A stretch of 64,000 nt of DNA from Mesorhizobium sp. M2E.F.Ca.ET.219.01.1.1. GTDB lineage: Bacteria; Pseudomonadota; Alphaproteobacteria; Rhizobiales; Rhizobiaceae. The stretch spans positions 248,001 through 312,000 of the forward strand of contig NZ_SADT02000006.1 in assembly GCF_004016445.2 (NCBI RefSeq). Direction: 5' to 3'. The position numbers and the translations under genes are program-made. The notes beneath the pieces are model-generated. The model ran no database searches. It saw only the letters and a program-made list of their open reading frames with translations, and had not been told where the DNA came from. The stretch's first letter is position 1, and the number at the start of each line of letters is the position of its first letter. Below are positions 25,659 to 33,993 of the stretch, piece by piece.

Positions 25659-26474
25659 GTGAGCGTGGCAGACGCTGCCCCAGTCCAATCCGGCAAGGCG
25701 CAAAGCGCCGCCGCCGAAGCCATCCATGTCGAGAACCTGCACAAGAAATTCGGCCAGTTGCATGTGCTGAAGGGCGTTTCGCTGTCGGCGCGCGACGGCG
25801 AGGTGGTCGCCATCATCGGCGGCTCCGGCTCCGGCAAATCGACGCTGTTGCGCTGCATCAACTGCCTTGAGAATCCGACCAGCGGCATCATCCGCGTCAA
25901 TGGCGAGCAGATCAAACTCAAAGCCGACAGCCACGGCCATACCGTTCCGGCCGACCGCCGGCAGATCGAGCGGATCCGCTCGCGGCTCGGCATGGTGTTC
26001 CAGAATTTCAACCTGTGGAGCCATATGACGCTGATCGAGAACGTCATTGAGGTTCCGGTGCATGTGCTGGGGGTCAAGCGCGACGAAGCGATCGCCCAGG
26101 CCGAGAAGCTGCTCGCCCGCGTCGGGCTGGCGGAGAAGCGCGACGTTTATCCGGCCTTCCTGTCCGGCGGCCAGCAGCAACGCGCCGCGATCGCCCGGGC
26201 GTTGGCGATCAATCCGCGCGTCATGCTGTTCGACGAGCCAACGTCCGCGCTCGATCCGGAGCTGGTCGGCGAGGTGCTGAAGGTGATCGGCGACCTGGCG
26301 CGCGAGGGGCGCACCATGGTGCTGGTGACGCATGAAATGAAGTTCGCCCGCGAGGTCGCGACGCATGTCGTCTACCTCTACAACGGGCTGGTCGAGGAGG
26401 AAGGTCCGCCGGAGCAGCTGTTCGGCGCGCCCAAATCCGAAAGGCTCAAACAATTCCTCCGCAATGTCGGCTAG
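25659..26474 (+). CDS. Polar amino acid ABC transporter ATP-binding protein
   Basis: This 271-residue HisP/GlnQ-type ATPase has Walker A GGSGSGKST near residue 54, the signature LSGGQQQRAAIARAL near 170, Walker B VMLFDEPTSALDP near 190 and H-loop THEM. The start is a GTG at 25659 with AGAGAGG upstream. It opens the importer operon (ATPase, binding protein, two permeases), divergent from the hydrolase operon, with a 209-base shared promoter region between them. Confidence 0.95.
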   Translation: MSVADAAPVQSGKAQSAAAEAIHVENLHKKFGQLHVLKGVSLSARDGEVVAIIGGSGSGKSTLLRCINCLENPTSGIIRVNGEQIKLKADSHGHTVPADRRQIERIRSRLGMVFQNFNLWSHMTLIENVIEVPVHVLGVKRDEAIAQAEKLLARVGLAEKRDVYPAFLSGGQQQRAAIARALAINPRVMLFDEPTSALDPELVGEVLKVIGDLAREGRTMVLVTHEMKFAREVATHVVYLYNGLVEEEGPPEQLFGAPKSERLKQFLRNVG

Positions 26475-26530
26475 GGGCCGGCATCAAGCGGGGCGAAAAC
26501 CGGGAACAACAACAAACTGGGAGTCCTGAC

Positions 26531-27328
26531 ATGAAGACTGTTCTCAAAACAATCGCGGCAGCGCTGCTTCTCGGCGTCGCGGCGATGGGCGGCGTGGCCA
26601 AGGCCGAGCAAGTCAAGATCGGCGTCGCCGCTGAGCCTTACCCGCCCTTCACCTCGCCCGACGCCAGCGGCAAATGGGTCGGATGGGAGATCGACTTCAT
26701 CGACGCCGTCTGCGCCGAAGAGAAGCTCGACTGCGTCATCACGCCGGTCGCCTGGGACGGCATCATTCCGGCGCTGACCACCAAGAAGATCGACCTTATC
26801 GTCTCCTCGATGTCGATCACCGCCGAACGCGAGAAGACGATCGACTTCTCGGACAAGTACTATAACACTCCAACCGCCATCATCGGGCCGAAGGACCAGA
26901 AATTTGGCGCAACGCCCGACGACCTCAAGGGCAAGGTGATCGGCGTGCAGGTGTCGACGGTGCATGCCGTCTACGCCAAGAAGCACTTCACCGGCGCGCA
27001 GGAGATCAAGGAATACCAGACGCAGGACGAGGCCAACAACGATCTGGCCGCCGGCCGTCTCGATGCCGTGCAGGCCGATTCCATCGCGCTCGGCGAATTC
27101 CTGAAATCCGACCAGGGCAAGGCCTGCTGCGACCTGAAGGGCATGGTCGCCCCGGACGACGAAGTGCTTGGACCGGGCGTCGGCGCCGGCGTGCGCAAGG
27201 AAGACACCGCGCTCAAGGAAAAGATCAATGCCGGCATCAAGGCGATCCGCTCCAACGGCAAATATGACGAGATCTCGAAGAAGTATTTCGACTTCGACAT
27301 CTATGGCGGCGCGCCGCAGTCGAACTGA
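26531..27328 (+). CDS. Amino acid ABC transporter substrate-binding protein (Lys/Arg/Orn type)
   Basis: The 265-residue periplasmic protein has a signal peptide (MKTVLKTIAAALLLG...AKA) followed by EQVKIGVAAEPYPPFTSPDA. The family core near residues 75-100 (AWDGIIPALTTKKIDLIVSS, then MSITAERE) is like ArgT/HisJ. Four cysteines (EEKLDCVI, CAEEK, ACCD) are present. Cationic amino acids or guanidino compounds are likely ligands, by family and neighbours. GGGAGTCCTGAC precedes the ATG. Confidence 0.95.
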   Translation: MKTVLKTIAAALLLGVAAMGGVAKAEQVKIGVAAEPYPPFTSPDASGKWVGWEIDFIDAVCAEEKLDCVITPVAWDGIIPALTTKKIDLIVSSMSITAEREKTIDFSDKYYNTPTAIIGPKDQKFGATPDDLKGKVIGVQVSTVHAVYAKKHFTGAQEIKEYQTQDEANNDLAAGRLDAVQADSIALGEFLKSDQGKACCDLKGMVAPDDEVLGPGVGAGVRKEDTALKEKINAGIKAIRSNGKYDEISKKYFDFDIYGGAPQSN

Positions 27329-27348
27329 ACCCTCTCGCAAATGAGTGA

Positions 27349-27372
27349 GGGCATGGCGTACGCGCCATGCCC
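27349..27372 (+). other. Stem-loop after binding protein gene
   Basis: GGGCATGGCG and CGCCATGCCC pair perfectly (10 bp) around a TACG tetraloop, 20 bases after the binding protein stop and with no T-run. It is probably an mRNA-stabilising or partial-termination element that lets the binding protein be made in excess of the permeases. Confidence 0.65.
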
Positions 27373-27415
27373 GATCCTTGCCACGCATGCCTGCCGCCGC
27401 CTCGACGCCAGCGGC

Positions 27416-27518
27416 TAGAGCAATTCCAGGAAAAGTGTGAGCGGTTTTCCGTCCGGAATTGCGTGAAACAAAGAAATAGAGTGGTTCGCCGTTTCCGTGA
27501 AACGGCGAACCACTCTAG
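27416..27518. repeat. Intergenic mosaic repeat, copy 2, with 19-bp hairpin
   Basis: The common unit (27416-27476) is followed by a perfect 19-bp stem (27477-27495 with 27499-27517) around a CGT loop, bordered by TAGA/CTAGA. The element sits inside the importer operon between binding protein and permease. The GTG that appears to start the permease is in the loop and right arm. Confidence 0.92.
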
Positions 27519-28288
27519 ACAGCAATCCGGGGGCGAAGCTGATCGACGCCTTTCTTCCGGCCTCCGCGGCCGGCATTTTCGAACTCCTGTCACCCGTGGC
27601 GCCCGGCTGGGGCGCCACGCTGCTGGTCGGGTTGCTGCATTCGCTCGAGATCGCCATCGGCGCCACCTGCCTTGGCCTGCTGATCGGCACCGCCGGCGCG
27701 TTCGGCAAGCTCTACGGCGGGCCGGTGACGCGCGATCTGCTCGCCGTCTACACCACGGTGGTCCGCGCGGTGCCGGAGCTGGTGCTGATCCTGCTGCTCT
27801 ATTATGCCGGCACTGACCTCATCAACCAGGTGCTGGCGGCGATGGGCTACAGCCGTGTCGACATCAGCGGGCTGGCGGCCGGCATTTTCGTGCTGGGTTT
27901 CGTCCAGGGCGCCTATTCGACCGAAGTCATCCGCGGCGCCATCCTCGCCATCCCGCAGGGCCAGATCGAGGCCGCCCGCGCCTATGGCATGCCGCCCGGG
28001 CTGATGCTGAGGCGCATCACGATCCCGGCGATGCTGCCCTTCGCCATTCCCGGCCTTGCCAATCTGTGGCTTATCGCCACCAAGGACACCGCGCTGCTCG
28101 CCGTCGTCGGCTTCTTCGAACTGACGCTGGCGACCCGCCAGGCCGCGGGCGTCACCAAAGCCTATCTGATCTTCTATCTCGCGGCCGGCGTGCTTTACCT
28201 GGCGGTGACGCTCTTCTCCAACCTGGTCATCGGCCGCGTCGAGGCCTGGTCGCGGCGCGGTATGCCCTCCGTCAAGGAGGCGCGCTGA
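27497..28288 (+). CDS. Polar amino acid ABC transporter permease (HisQ-like)
   Basis: The 263-residue membrane protein has a typical HisQ/GlnP core: five or so hydrophobic segments and the EAA loop GQIEAARAYGMPPGLMLRR near residue 155. The only in-frame ATG/GTG/TTG before the first membrane segment is the GTG at 27497, located in the mosaic repeat hairpin and without a recognisable ribosome site. The first ten residues (MKRRTTLDSN) are therefore encoded partly by the repeat. Actual initiation could use a later non-standard codon. It overlaps the next permease by one base (TGATG). Confidence 0.88.
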   Translation: MKRRTTLDSNPGAKLIDAFLPASAAGIFELLSPVAPGWGATLLVGLLHSLEIAIGATCLGLLIGTAGAFGKLYGGPVTRDLLAVYTTVVRAVPELVLILLLYYAGTDLINQVLAAMGYSRVDISGLAAGIFVLGFVQGAYSTEVIRGAILAIPQGQIEAARAYGMPPGLMLRRITIPAMLPFAIPGLANLWLIATKDTALLAVVGFFELTLATRQAAGVTKAYLIFYLAAGVLYLAVTLFSNLVIGRVEAWSRRGMPSVKEAR

Positions 28289-29097
28289 TGTCGGCCGAAG
28301 CCACCGCGATCAACATGGCGGCACGCGCCTCGATCTGGCTCAAGCCGCATCGCATCGTGCTCATCCTGATCGCCTTGGCGCTGGTGCTCTGCGCGGCCTT
28401 CTTCATGCGCTGGGACTGGCTGCCGCAATATTGGGAAATGGGCCTGATGGGCATCTGGCGGGCGCTCTGGATCCTCGCCGTCACCTGCGCGCTGGGCTTT
28501 GCGCTCGCCGTGCCGCTCGGGCTCGCCCAGGCCGGCGGACCGATCTGGTTCTCGGCGCCGGCCAAGGTCTTCTGCACCGTCATCCGCGGAACGCCACTGC
28601 TCCTGCAGCTCTGGCTGCTCTATTACGGCCTCGGCTCGATCTTTCCGCAATATCCATGGATCCGCGAATCCTGGCTCTGGCCGTATCTCAGACAGGCCTG
28701 GCCCTATGCCGTGGTGGCGCTGACCTTCTCCTTCGCCGGCTATGAGGGCGAAGTGATGCGCGGCGCCTTCGCCGGCGTGCCGCGCGGACAGCTGGAAGCC
28801 GCCCGTGCCTTCGGCATGAGCCGCTGGAAGATCTTCCGCCGCATCTGGCTGCCGCAGGCCTTCTACCGGGCGCTGCCGACCTTGACCGGCGAAACGGTGC
28901 TGCAGTTGAAGTCGACGCCGCTGGTGGCGACGATCAGCGTCATCGACATCTTCGCCGTCTCCTCCAAGGTGCGGCAGGACACCTACCTGACCTACGAGCC
29001 TTTGCTGCTCCTGGCGCTGATCTATATGACGATCACCGGCATCCTGGTCTTCGTGTTCAGCCGGATCGAGGCGCGGATTCCGGTCAAGATCGGTTAG
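28288..29097 (+). CDS. Polar amino acid ABC transporter permease (HisM-like)
   Basis: The 269-residue partner permease has an N-terminal helix near residue 25, TLLQLW-type motif RGTPLLLQLWLLYYG near residue 108 and the EAA loop GQLEAARAFGMSRWKIFRR near residue 170. The ATG overlaps the HisQ-like stop, and AAGGAGG lies just upstream. Confidence 0.94.
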   Translation: MSAEATAINMAARASIWLKPHRIVLILIALALVLCAAFFMRWDWLPQYWEMGLMGIWRALWILAVTCALGFALAVPLGLAQAGGPIWFSAPAKVFCTVIRGTPLLLQLWLLYYGLGSIFPQYPWIRESWLWPYLRQAWPYAVVALTFSFAGYEGEVMRGAFAGVPRGQLEAARAFGMSRWKIFRRIWLPQAFYRALPTLTGETVLQLKSTPLVATISVIDIFAVSSKVRQDTYLTYEPLLLLALIYMTITGILVFVFSRIEARIPVKIG

Positions 29098-29171
29098 CGA
29101 ATAGTGAGTAGCGAAAAGCGAGTAGTTTCTTTATCCCCCCTACTCGCTATTCCCTATTCGCTACTCGCTAC
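29096..29171. repeat. Inverted repeat of GAGTAGCGAATAG-like units
   Basis: Left arm GCGAATAGTGAGTAGCGAA and right arm TATTCGCTACTCGCTAC are imperfect inverted copies around a pyrimidine-rich centre. The whole is built of short GAGTAGCGA/TAGTGAG units. It fills the gap between the permease stop and the next gene and could act as a terminator or mRNA end. Confidence 0.8.
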
Positions 29172-29183
29172 AGGGCAAATCCG

Positions 29184-30185
29184 ATGCAACTCACTCTCGA
29201 TCAGGCAACAGGCCTATGCCGGATGGCGGCGCTCGGCGCGGGCGCCAATGAGGAGGCGGCGCAGTCGCTGACCGCTTCGATCATCGCAGCCGAAGCCGAG
29301 GGCCTGTCGACCGTCGGCCTGTCGCATTTCATCGACTATCTTGAAGCACTCGAAGCCGGCCGCATCGACGGCAATGCCGATCCGGTGATCACAAGGCCGG
29401 CGCTCGCCGTCTATCTTTCCGATGCACGCGGCGGGCTTGCCCATACCGGCTTCGACCGCACCATCGACGACCTGGTCAAGGCAGCAAAACTGTTCGGCGT
29501 GTCGATCTTCTCGCAGAAGAACGCTTATACATGCGGCGCGCTCGGCTATTTCACCGGGCGGCTGGCCGAACAGGGGCTGGTGTCCTTCGCCGCCACCAAC
29601 GGACCGGCGGTGCTGGCCGGCTCAGGCTCGGTCAAGCCGGTCTATTGCACCAACCCGATGTCCTTCGCCTCGCCCGCCGCCGACGGGCCGCCGCTGGTCA
29701 TCGACCAGTCGTCGAGCGCGACAGCCTTCGTCAACATCCGCAAGGCGGCCGAGGACGGCAAGAAAATCCCCGAAGGCTGGGCGCTCGATGCCAGCGGCAA
29801 TCCGACCACCGATCCGGCAGCGGCAATGAAGGGCGCGATGCTCGCCTTCGGCGGCCAGCGCGGCGCCAACATCGCTTTGATGGTCGAGGTGCTGGCCGCC
29901 GGCATTTCCGGCGCCAACTGGTCGCTCGACGCGCCCTGGTTCACCGGCGGACCGGACAGCCCTGGCACCGGCCTTTTCGTTCTGGCCATCGAGCCCAAGC
30001 TGCTCGATCCGGATTTCGAGCAGCGCATGAAGGACCAGCTCGAGCGGCTGCGGCGGCGCTATGGCGTGCATATTCCCGGACGCTCTCGCGCCGAAGCCGC
30101 GGAGAAGGCAAAGGCGCGCGGCATCACCACGTCCAGGGCGGTCGTGCAGCGCATTTCGGAATTCGCCGAGCGTTACTCGGCCTGA
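29184..30185 (+). CDS. Ldh family NAD(P)-dependent oxidoreductase (cyclic imino acid reductase-like)
   Basis: The 333-residue protein is of the malate/L-lactate dehydrogenase (YlbC/DpkA) fold. It has the catalytic H48 in STVGLSHFIDYLEAL and the TNPMSFASPA cofactor region near residue 155, then SGANWS late in the protein. Members reduce delta1-piperideine-2-carboxylate or delta1-pyrroline-2-carboxylate, malate, or ureidoglycolate. Next to a cationic amino acid importer, a cyclic imino acid reductase role is plausible. Substrate not proven. Confidence 0.88.
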   Translation: MQLTLDQATGLCRMAALGAGANEEAAQSLTASIIAAEAEGLSTVGLSHFIDYLEALEAGRIDGNADPVITRPALAVYLSDARGGLAHTGFDRTIDDLVKAAKLFGVSIFSQKNAYTCGALGYFTGRLAEQGLVSFAATNGPAVLAGSGSVKPVYCTNPMSFASPAADGPPLVIDQSSSATAFVNIRKAAEDGKKIPEGWALDASGNPTTDPAAAMKGAMLAFGGQRGANIALMVEVLAAGISGANWSLDAPWFTGGPDSPGTGLFVLAIEPKLLDPDFEQRMKDQLERLRRRYGVHIPGRSRAEAAEKAKARGITTSRAVVQRISEFAERYSA

Positions 30186-30563
30186 TTTTTCCAACGCTAT
30201 TGAACCTTTTCCCGACCTGACGCGACCCATATCCGGCACCCCTCGCCGCGAGCCGCCTTGGTTGGCCTCGTCCGGCTCGCGGTTGGCGGCGCCGCGCCGG
30301 GCGTTCAGGGCGGGGGCGGGCGTGCTTGCTTCACGCCACCTTGATACCGTCTCAGGTCAGGCTGCCTCGTTGGACCCTGTTTCGGCGTGGAACTGCCCGG
30401 AAAACCCCGCTTCGGCGGGGTTTTCTGTTTTCTTTCAAACGCGGCGGAGCGGCATTCCGGGCAAGTTCAAAAACAGGACAATGGCGACTTCCGGTCGCTC
30501 TTTGCCTTTGGCGAGAAACGGATTAAGAAACGGCTTCAGCCAAGCATTCGCGCGGAGCTAGTC
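30186..30563. other. Gene-free interval with terminator
   Basis: This 378-base gap contains the terminator at 30401-30426 and the promoter of the downstream gene. An open frame runs through from 30387 into that gene, but it starts inside the terminator and has no ribosome site, so it is not called. Confidence 0.6.
30401..30426 (+). terminator. Rho-independent terminator
   Basis: AAAACCCCGC and GCGGGGTTTT pair perfectly around a TTCG tetraloop, followed by CTGTTTTC. It ends the importer/Ldh transcript and could work in both directions. Confidence 0.88.
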
Positions 30564-31547
30564 ATGACCGAAATTCTGCAGACCCCCAAGCTCGTCGTCG
30601 TCTTCGGCGGCTCGGGCTTCGTCGGTCGCCACGTCGTGCGGGCGCTGGCCAAGCGCGGCTACCGCATCCGGGTCGCCTGCCGGCGGCCCGACCTTGCCGG
30701 CCACGTGCAGCCGCTCGGCAATGTCGGCCAGATCCAGCCGGTGCAGGCCAATGTACGCGTGCGCTGGTCGGTCGACCGCGCCGTGCAGGGCGCCGACCAT
30801 GTCGTCAACCTGGTCGCCATCCTGCATCAGACCGGCCGCCAGAAATTCGGCGCCGTGCACGATTTCGGTGCGCGCGCCGTCGCCGAGGCCGCACGCTCGG
30901 TCGGCGCCGGTCTCACCCACATCTCGGCGCTCGGCGCCGATCTCAATTCGCCATCCGACTATGCCCGCACCAAGGCGCTCGGCGAAAGGGCGGTGTTCGA
31001 TACGATCGCCGACGCCGTCATCTTCCGCCCGTCGATCAATTTCGGGCCGGAGGACTCCTTCTTCAACCGCTTCGCCAACATGGCGCGCTACTCTCCGGTG
31101 CTGCCGCTGATCGGCGGCGGACAGAACAAGTTCCAGCCGGTCTATGTCGGCGACGTCGCCGAAGCGGTGGCGCGCTCGGTCGACGGCAAGGTCAAGGGCG
31201 GCCAGGTCTATGAGCTCGGCGGCCCGCAGGTGCTGACCTTCAAGGAATGCATGGAAGAGCTGCTGACGGTCATCGAGCGCCGGCGGCTGCTGGTGCCGGT
31301 GCCGTGGTGGGTGGCGAACATCCAGGCGTCGATCCTGCAGCTGCTGCCCAATCCGCTCCTGACCAAGGACCAGGTGCTGCAGCTGCGCGAGCACAATGTC
31401 GTTTCGGACGAAGCCGCCAAGGCTGCCAGGACGCTGACCGGCCTGGGCATCCAGCCGCAGGCGATCGCCACCATCCTGCCCAGCTATCTATGGCGCTTCC
31501 GCGCCGCCGGCCAGTTCCAGCAGCGCCGGCCGATCGCCGACCGGTAA
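30564..31547 (+). CDS. NAD(P)-binding NDUFA9-like complex I-associated protein
   Basis: The 327-residue atypical SDR has the nucleotide motif VFGGSGFVGRHVVR near residue 13 and the YARTKALGE motif near residue 137 (Tyr-Lys). The sequence is like alphaproteobacterial homologues of the complex I accessory subunit NDUFA9, and it lacks a sugar-nucleotide epimerase signature. The ATG at 30564 has GCGGAG upstream. A role in quinone biosynthesis or complex I assembly is suggested by family only. Confidence 0.88.
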   Translation: MTEILQTPKLVVVFGGSGFVGRHVVRALAKRGYRIRVACRRPDLAGHVQPLGNVGQIQPVQANVRVRWSVDRAVQGADHVVNLVAILHQTGRQKFGAVHDFGARAVAEAARSVGAGLTHISALGADLNSPSDYARTKALGERAVFDTIADAVIFRPSINFGPEDSFFNRFANMARYSPVLPLIGGGQNKFQPVYVGDVAEAVARSVDGKVKGGQVYELGGPQVLTFKECMEELLTVIERRRLLVPVPWWVANIQASILQLLPNPLLTKDQVLQLREHNVVSDEAAKAARTLTGLGIQPQAIATILPSYLWRFRAAGQFQQRRPIADR

Positions 31548-31555
31548 TCCTGTCT

Positions 31556-31614
31556 CTTTGTTTTACGCAATTCCGGACGGAAAACCGCTTCACACTTTTC
31601 CTGGAATTGCTCTG
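31556..31614. repeat. Intergenic mosaic repeat, copy 3
   Basis: An inverted-orientation copy of the unit seen at 20477 (TTTACGCAATTCCGGACGG... to CTGGAATTGCTCT), without the long hairpin. It sits between the convergent NDUFA9-like and P450 genes. Confidence 0.92.
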
Positions 31615-31615
31615 A

Positions 31616-32986
31616 TCAGCCCCGGCGCGAGACCTGCATCGGCAGGCCGCCCTGCGGCTGCGTGGTGAGCTTCTGCACCGGCCATGGCTTGGTGTCGGAG
31701 GTCGCGTCGAAGCGGAAGCGCGACAATAGGATCGCCAGCGCGATGATCGCCTCCTGCATGGCGAAGCTGGCGCCGATGCAGACGCGCGGGCCGGCGCCGA
31801 AGGGCAGGTATTGGAAGCGGTCGATCCGGTCGCGGTTTTCCGGATGGAAGCGCTCGGGCAGGAAGGCGTCCGGCCTGTCCCACAGCTTGCGGTGGCGATG
31901 CACGACCCAGGGCATCACCAGCACAGCGGCATATTTCGGAATGTAGAGGCCGTTCCAGGTCTCCGGCTCGATCGGCTCGCGGTTGATCGAAGGCGCCGGC
32001 GGATAGAGCCTGAGCGCCTCCTCGAAAGCGGCGCGGGTGAACGGCATGGCGTCAAGCCATTTCGTCGGATCGGGCTCGCGCGCCAGCACCGCGTCGATCT
32101 CCTGCTCGACCTTCTCGCGCTCCCATGGCGCTTCGGCCAGGCAATAGATCGTCCAGCCCAGCGCCCTCGCGGTTGTCTCGTGGCCGGCGCCGATGAAGGT
32201 GATGATGTTGTCCTCGACCTCAGCGCGGGTCAGCCCGTCCGGCCCCTCGGCGCGCAGCAGAAGGGTGAGGAAATCCTGCGGCACGCCACCCGGATCGCGC
32301 TTCATACGCTCTTCGCGCATCCTCACCGTGCCGGCGACGATGTTGCGGAAATAGGCCATGGTCTTGCGGCCGCGGATGCGGGTCAGGCGCGGCAGCCATT
32401 CAGGCGCGCGCAACAGGTCAAGCGGGTCGACGCGGCCCATGGTCTCGAACAGGCGGTCGATCTCCTTGGCGAAGCTGCCCGGCTCGCCGGCGATCTCGCC
32501 GGAAAACAGCGTCTCGGCCAGGATGTCATAGGTGAGCAGCGTCATGTCATGCGCGACATCGGTCGTACCGCCCGCTTCATAGCGGGTGACGAATTCCAGC
32601 GTGCGCTTCAGCATTGGCGGGGCGAAACCGAAGATGTGGCGCGGTGTGAAAACCGGCGCCATCGCCTTGCGCGAACGCTTCCAGACCTCGCCCTCGGCGG
32701 TCAGCAGCCCGTCGCGCAGGATCGGCCGCAGGATCAGCTGGCGCACGGTCGCCATCTTGTAGTTCCTGGCGTTGTCGATCAGCACGTGGCGGATGAGGCC
32801 GGGATCGTTGGCGACGATCAGGTGTCCGCCGACACCATTCGCCGAAACCCAGGGCTCGTTGTAGGTGTGCTCGCCCCACAATTCGAGCGGGTTGCGGTAG
32901 ACGATGCGCATCATCTCCAGCGTCGAAGGCGGCTCAGTGCGCGGCTTGGGCGCCGGCGGCACGAAAGGGGCGGGCTTGGTGTCCAT
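31616..32986 (-). CDS. Cytochrome P450
   Basis: The 456-residue haem monooxygenase has the I-helix oxygen-binding motif AGHETTA near residue 275, the ExxR motif EEALR near residue 332, and the haem-ligand loop FGAGPRVCIG with Cys403. There is no N-terminal membrane anchor (Pro-rich MDTKPAPFVPPAPKP start), so it is soluble. The ATG at 32984-32986 was preferred over a longer frame that runs through the divergent promoter. No ferredoxin or reductase gene adjoins, so redox partners come from elsewhere. Substrate unknown. Confidence 0.95.
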   Translation of the reverse strand: MDTKPAPFVPPAPKPRTEPPSTLEMMRIVYRNPLELWGEHTYNEPWVSANGVGGHLIVANDPGLIRHVLIDNARNYKMATVRQLILRPILRDGLLTAEGEVWKRSRKAMAPVFTPRHIFGFAPPMLKRTLEFVTRYEAGGTTDVAHDMTLLTYDILAETLFSGEIAGEPGSFAKEIDRLFETMGRVDPLDLLRAPEWLPRLTRIRGRKTMAYFRNIVAGTVRMREERMKRDPGGVPQDFLTLLLRAEGPDGLTRAEVEDNIITFIGAGHETTARALGWTIYCLAEAPWEREKVEQEIDAVLAREPDPTKWLDAMPFTRAAFEEALRLYPPAPSINREPIEPETWNGLYIPKYAAVLVMPWVVHRHRKLWDRPDAFLPERFHPENRDRIDRFQYLPFGAGPRVCIGASFAMQEAIIALAILLSRFRFDATSDTKPWPVQKLTTQPQGGLPMQVSRRG

Positions 32987-33168
32987 GAAGCATGCTCCGC
33001 TGACAGCGGTGAATGTAGTGCCCGACAGGGCCGGCGTCCATGTGACCGGACGGCAACGCACGATCTGCCACATCGCCGGAATGTGAGCAGCATCAGCCGA
33101 TAGCTGCTTGCTGCCGGTGGCAAGCTGCGTTAGTCACCAATGGATACCGGCAAGCAAGGAGCCCTCCC

Positions 33169-33741
33169 GTGAAGCATCGGTTGAACATCATCATCGGCAG
33201 CACACGGCCGGGACGCGCCGGCCCGATCTTCGGCGAATGGCTGGAAGGATTCGCGCGCGAGCACGGCAAGTTCGAGCCGGCGCTGACCGACATCGCCGCG
33301 TTCAGCCTGCCGATGCTCGACGAGCCGCACCATCCGCGCCTGCGCAAGTACGAGAACGACCACACCAAGGCGTGGTCGGAGGCGATCGACGCCGCCGACG
33401 CCTTCGTGTTCGTGGCGCCGGAGTACAACTACTTCGTGGCGCCCGCGATCGTGAACGCCATCGACTACCTGCTTCATGAATGGCGCTACAAGCCGGCGGC
33501 GATCTTCAGCTATGGCGGCGTCTCCGGCGGATTGCGCGCCGCGCAGTCGCTGAAGCCGCTGCTCACCTCGGTCGGCGTCATGCCGATCCCGGAAGGCGTG
33601 GCGCTGCCCGCCTATGCGAGCCTGCTCGATGAGAAGCGCGCCTACCATCCGAGCGAGCAGGTGCTGGGCGGCGCTAAGGCGATGCTGGACGAGCTGTTCC
33701 GCTGGAGCGAGGCGCTGAAGACGCTGCGTGCGGCCGAATAG
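33169..33741 (+). CDS. NADPH-dependent FMN reductase family protein
   Basis: The 190-residue flavodoxin-like protein has the phosphate-binding loop IIGSTRPGRAGP near residue 8 and the family motif APEYNYFVAPAIVNAIDY near residue 84. AAGGAGCCCTCCC precedes the GTG start. It is divergent from the P450 with 182 bases between. It may act as a quinone, azo or FMN reductase; an electron-transfer role for the P450 is possible but unsupported. Confidence 0.92.
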   Translation: MKHRLNIIIGSTRPGRAGPIFGEWLEGFAREHGKFEPALTDIAAFSLPMLDEPHHPRLRKYENDHTKAWSEAIDAADAFVFVAPEYNYFVAPAIVNAIDYLLHEWRYKPAAIFSYGGVSGGLRAAQSLKPLLTSVGVMPIPEGVALPAYASLLDEKRAYHPSEQVLGGAKAMLDELFRWSEALKTLRAAE

Positions 33742-33772
33742 GCACGAGAGCTTCCCAGCAAGGCAAATATCA

Positions 33773-33796
33773 GGCTGCGCTTAGGCGCGGCCTTTT
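33773..33796 (+). terminator. Rho-independent terminator
   Basis: GGCTGCGC pairs with GCGCGGCC (8 bp with one G-T pair) around TTAG, followed by TTTT, 31 bases after the FMN reductase stop. Confidence 0.75.
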
Positions 33797-33993
33797 GCGT
33801 CTCATCGACCCTTTCCAGCCGAACGCCGCGACCGTATCAGCGCGAGGCGTGGAAACGCCTTTCCGCCAAGCCGGCAAAATGCCCGCAAACCTTGGAAAAT
33901 CCGCCATTTGCGCCTATATCTAGGACATCAAAACGGCGCGATTCGCGGCCATTTTTCCGCGCCGGACCAGCGACATCAATCAGACAGGTTTTC

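Noticed and set aside
33742..33993. Replication origin near gyrB
   Set aside because: No cluster of DnaA boxes and no dnaA, dnaN or recF gene nearby. Only a terminator and promoter-sized gap.
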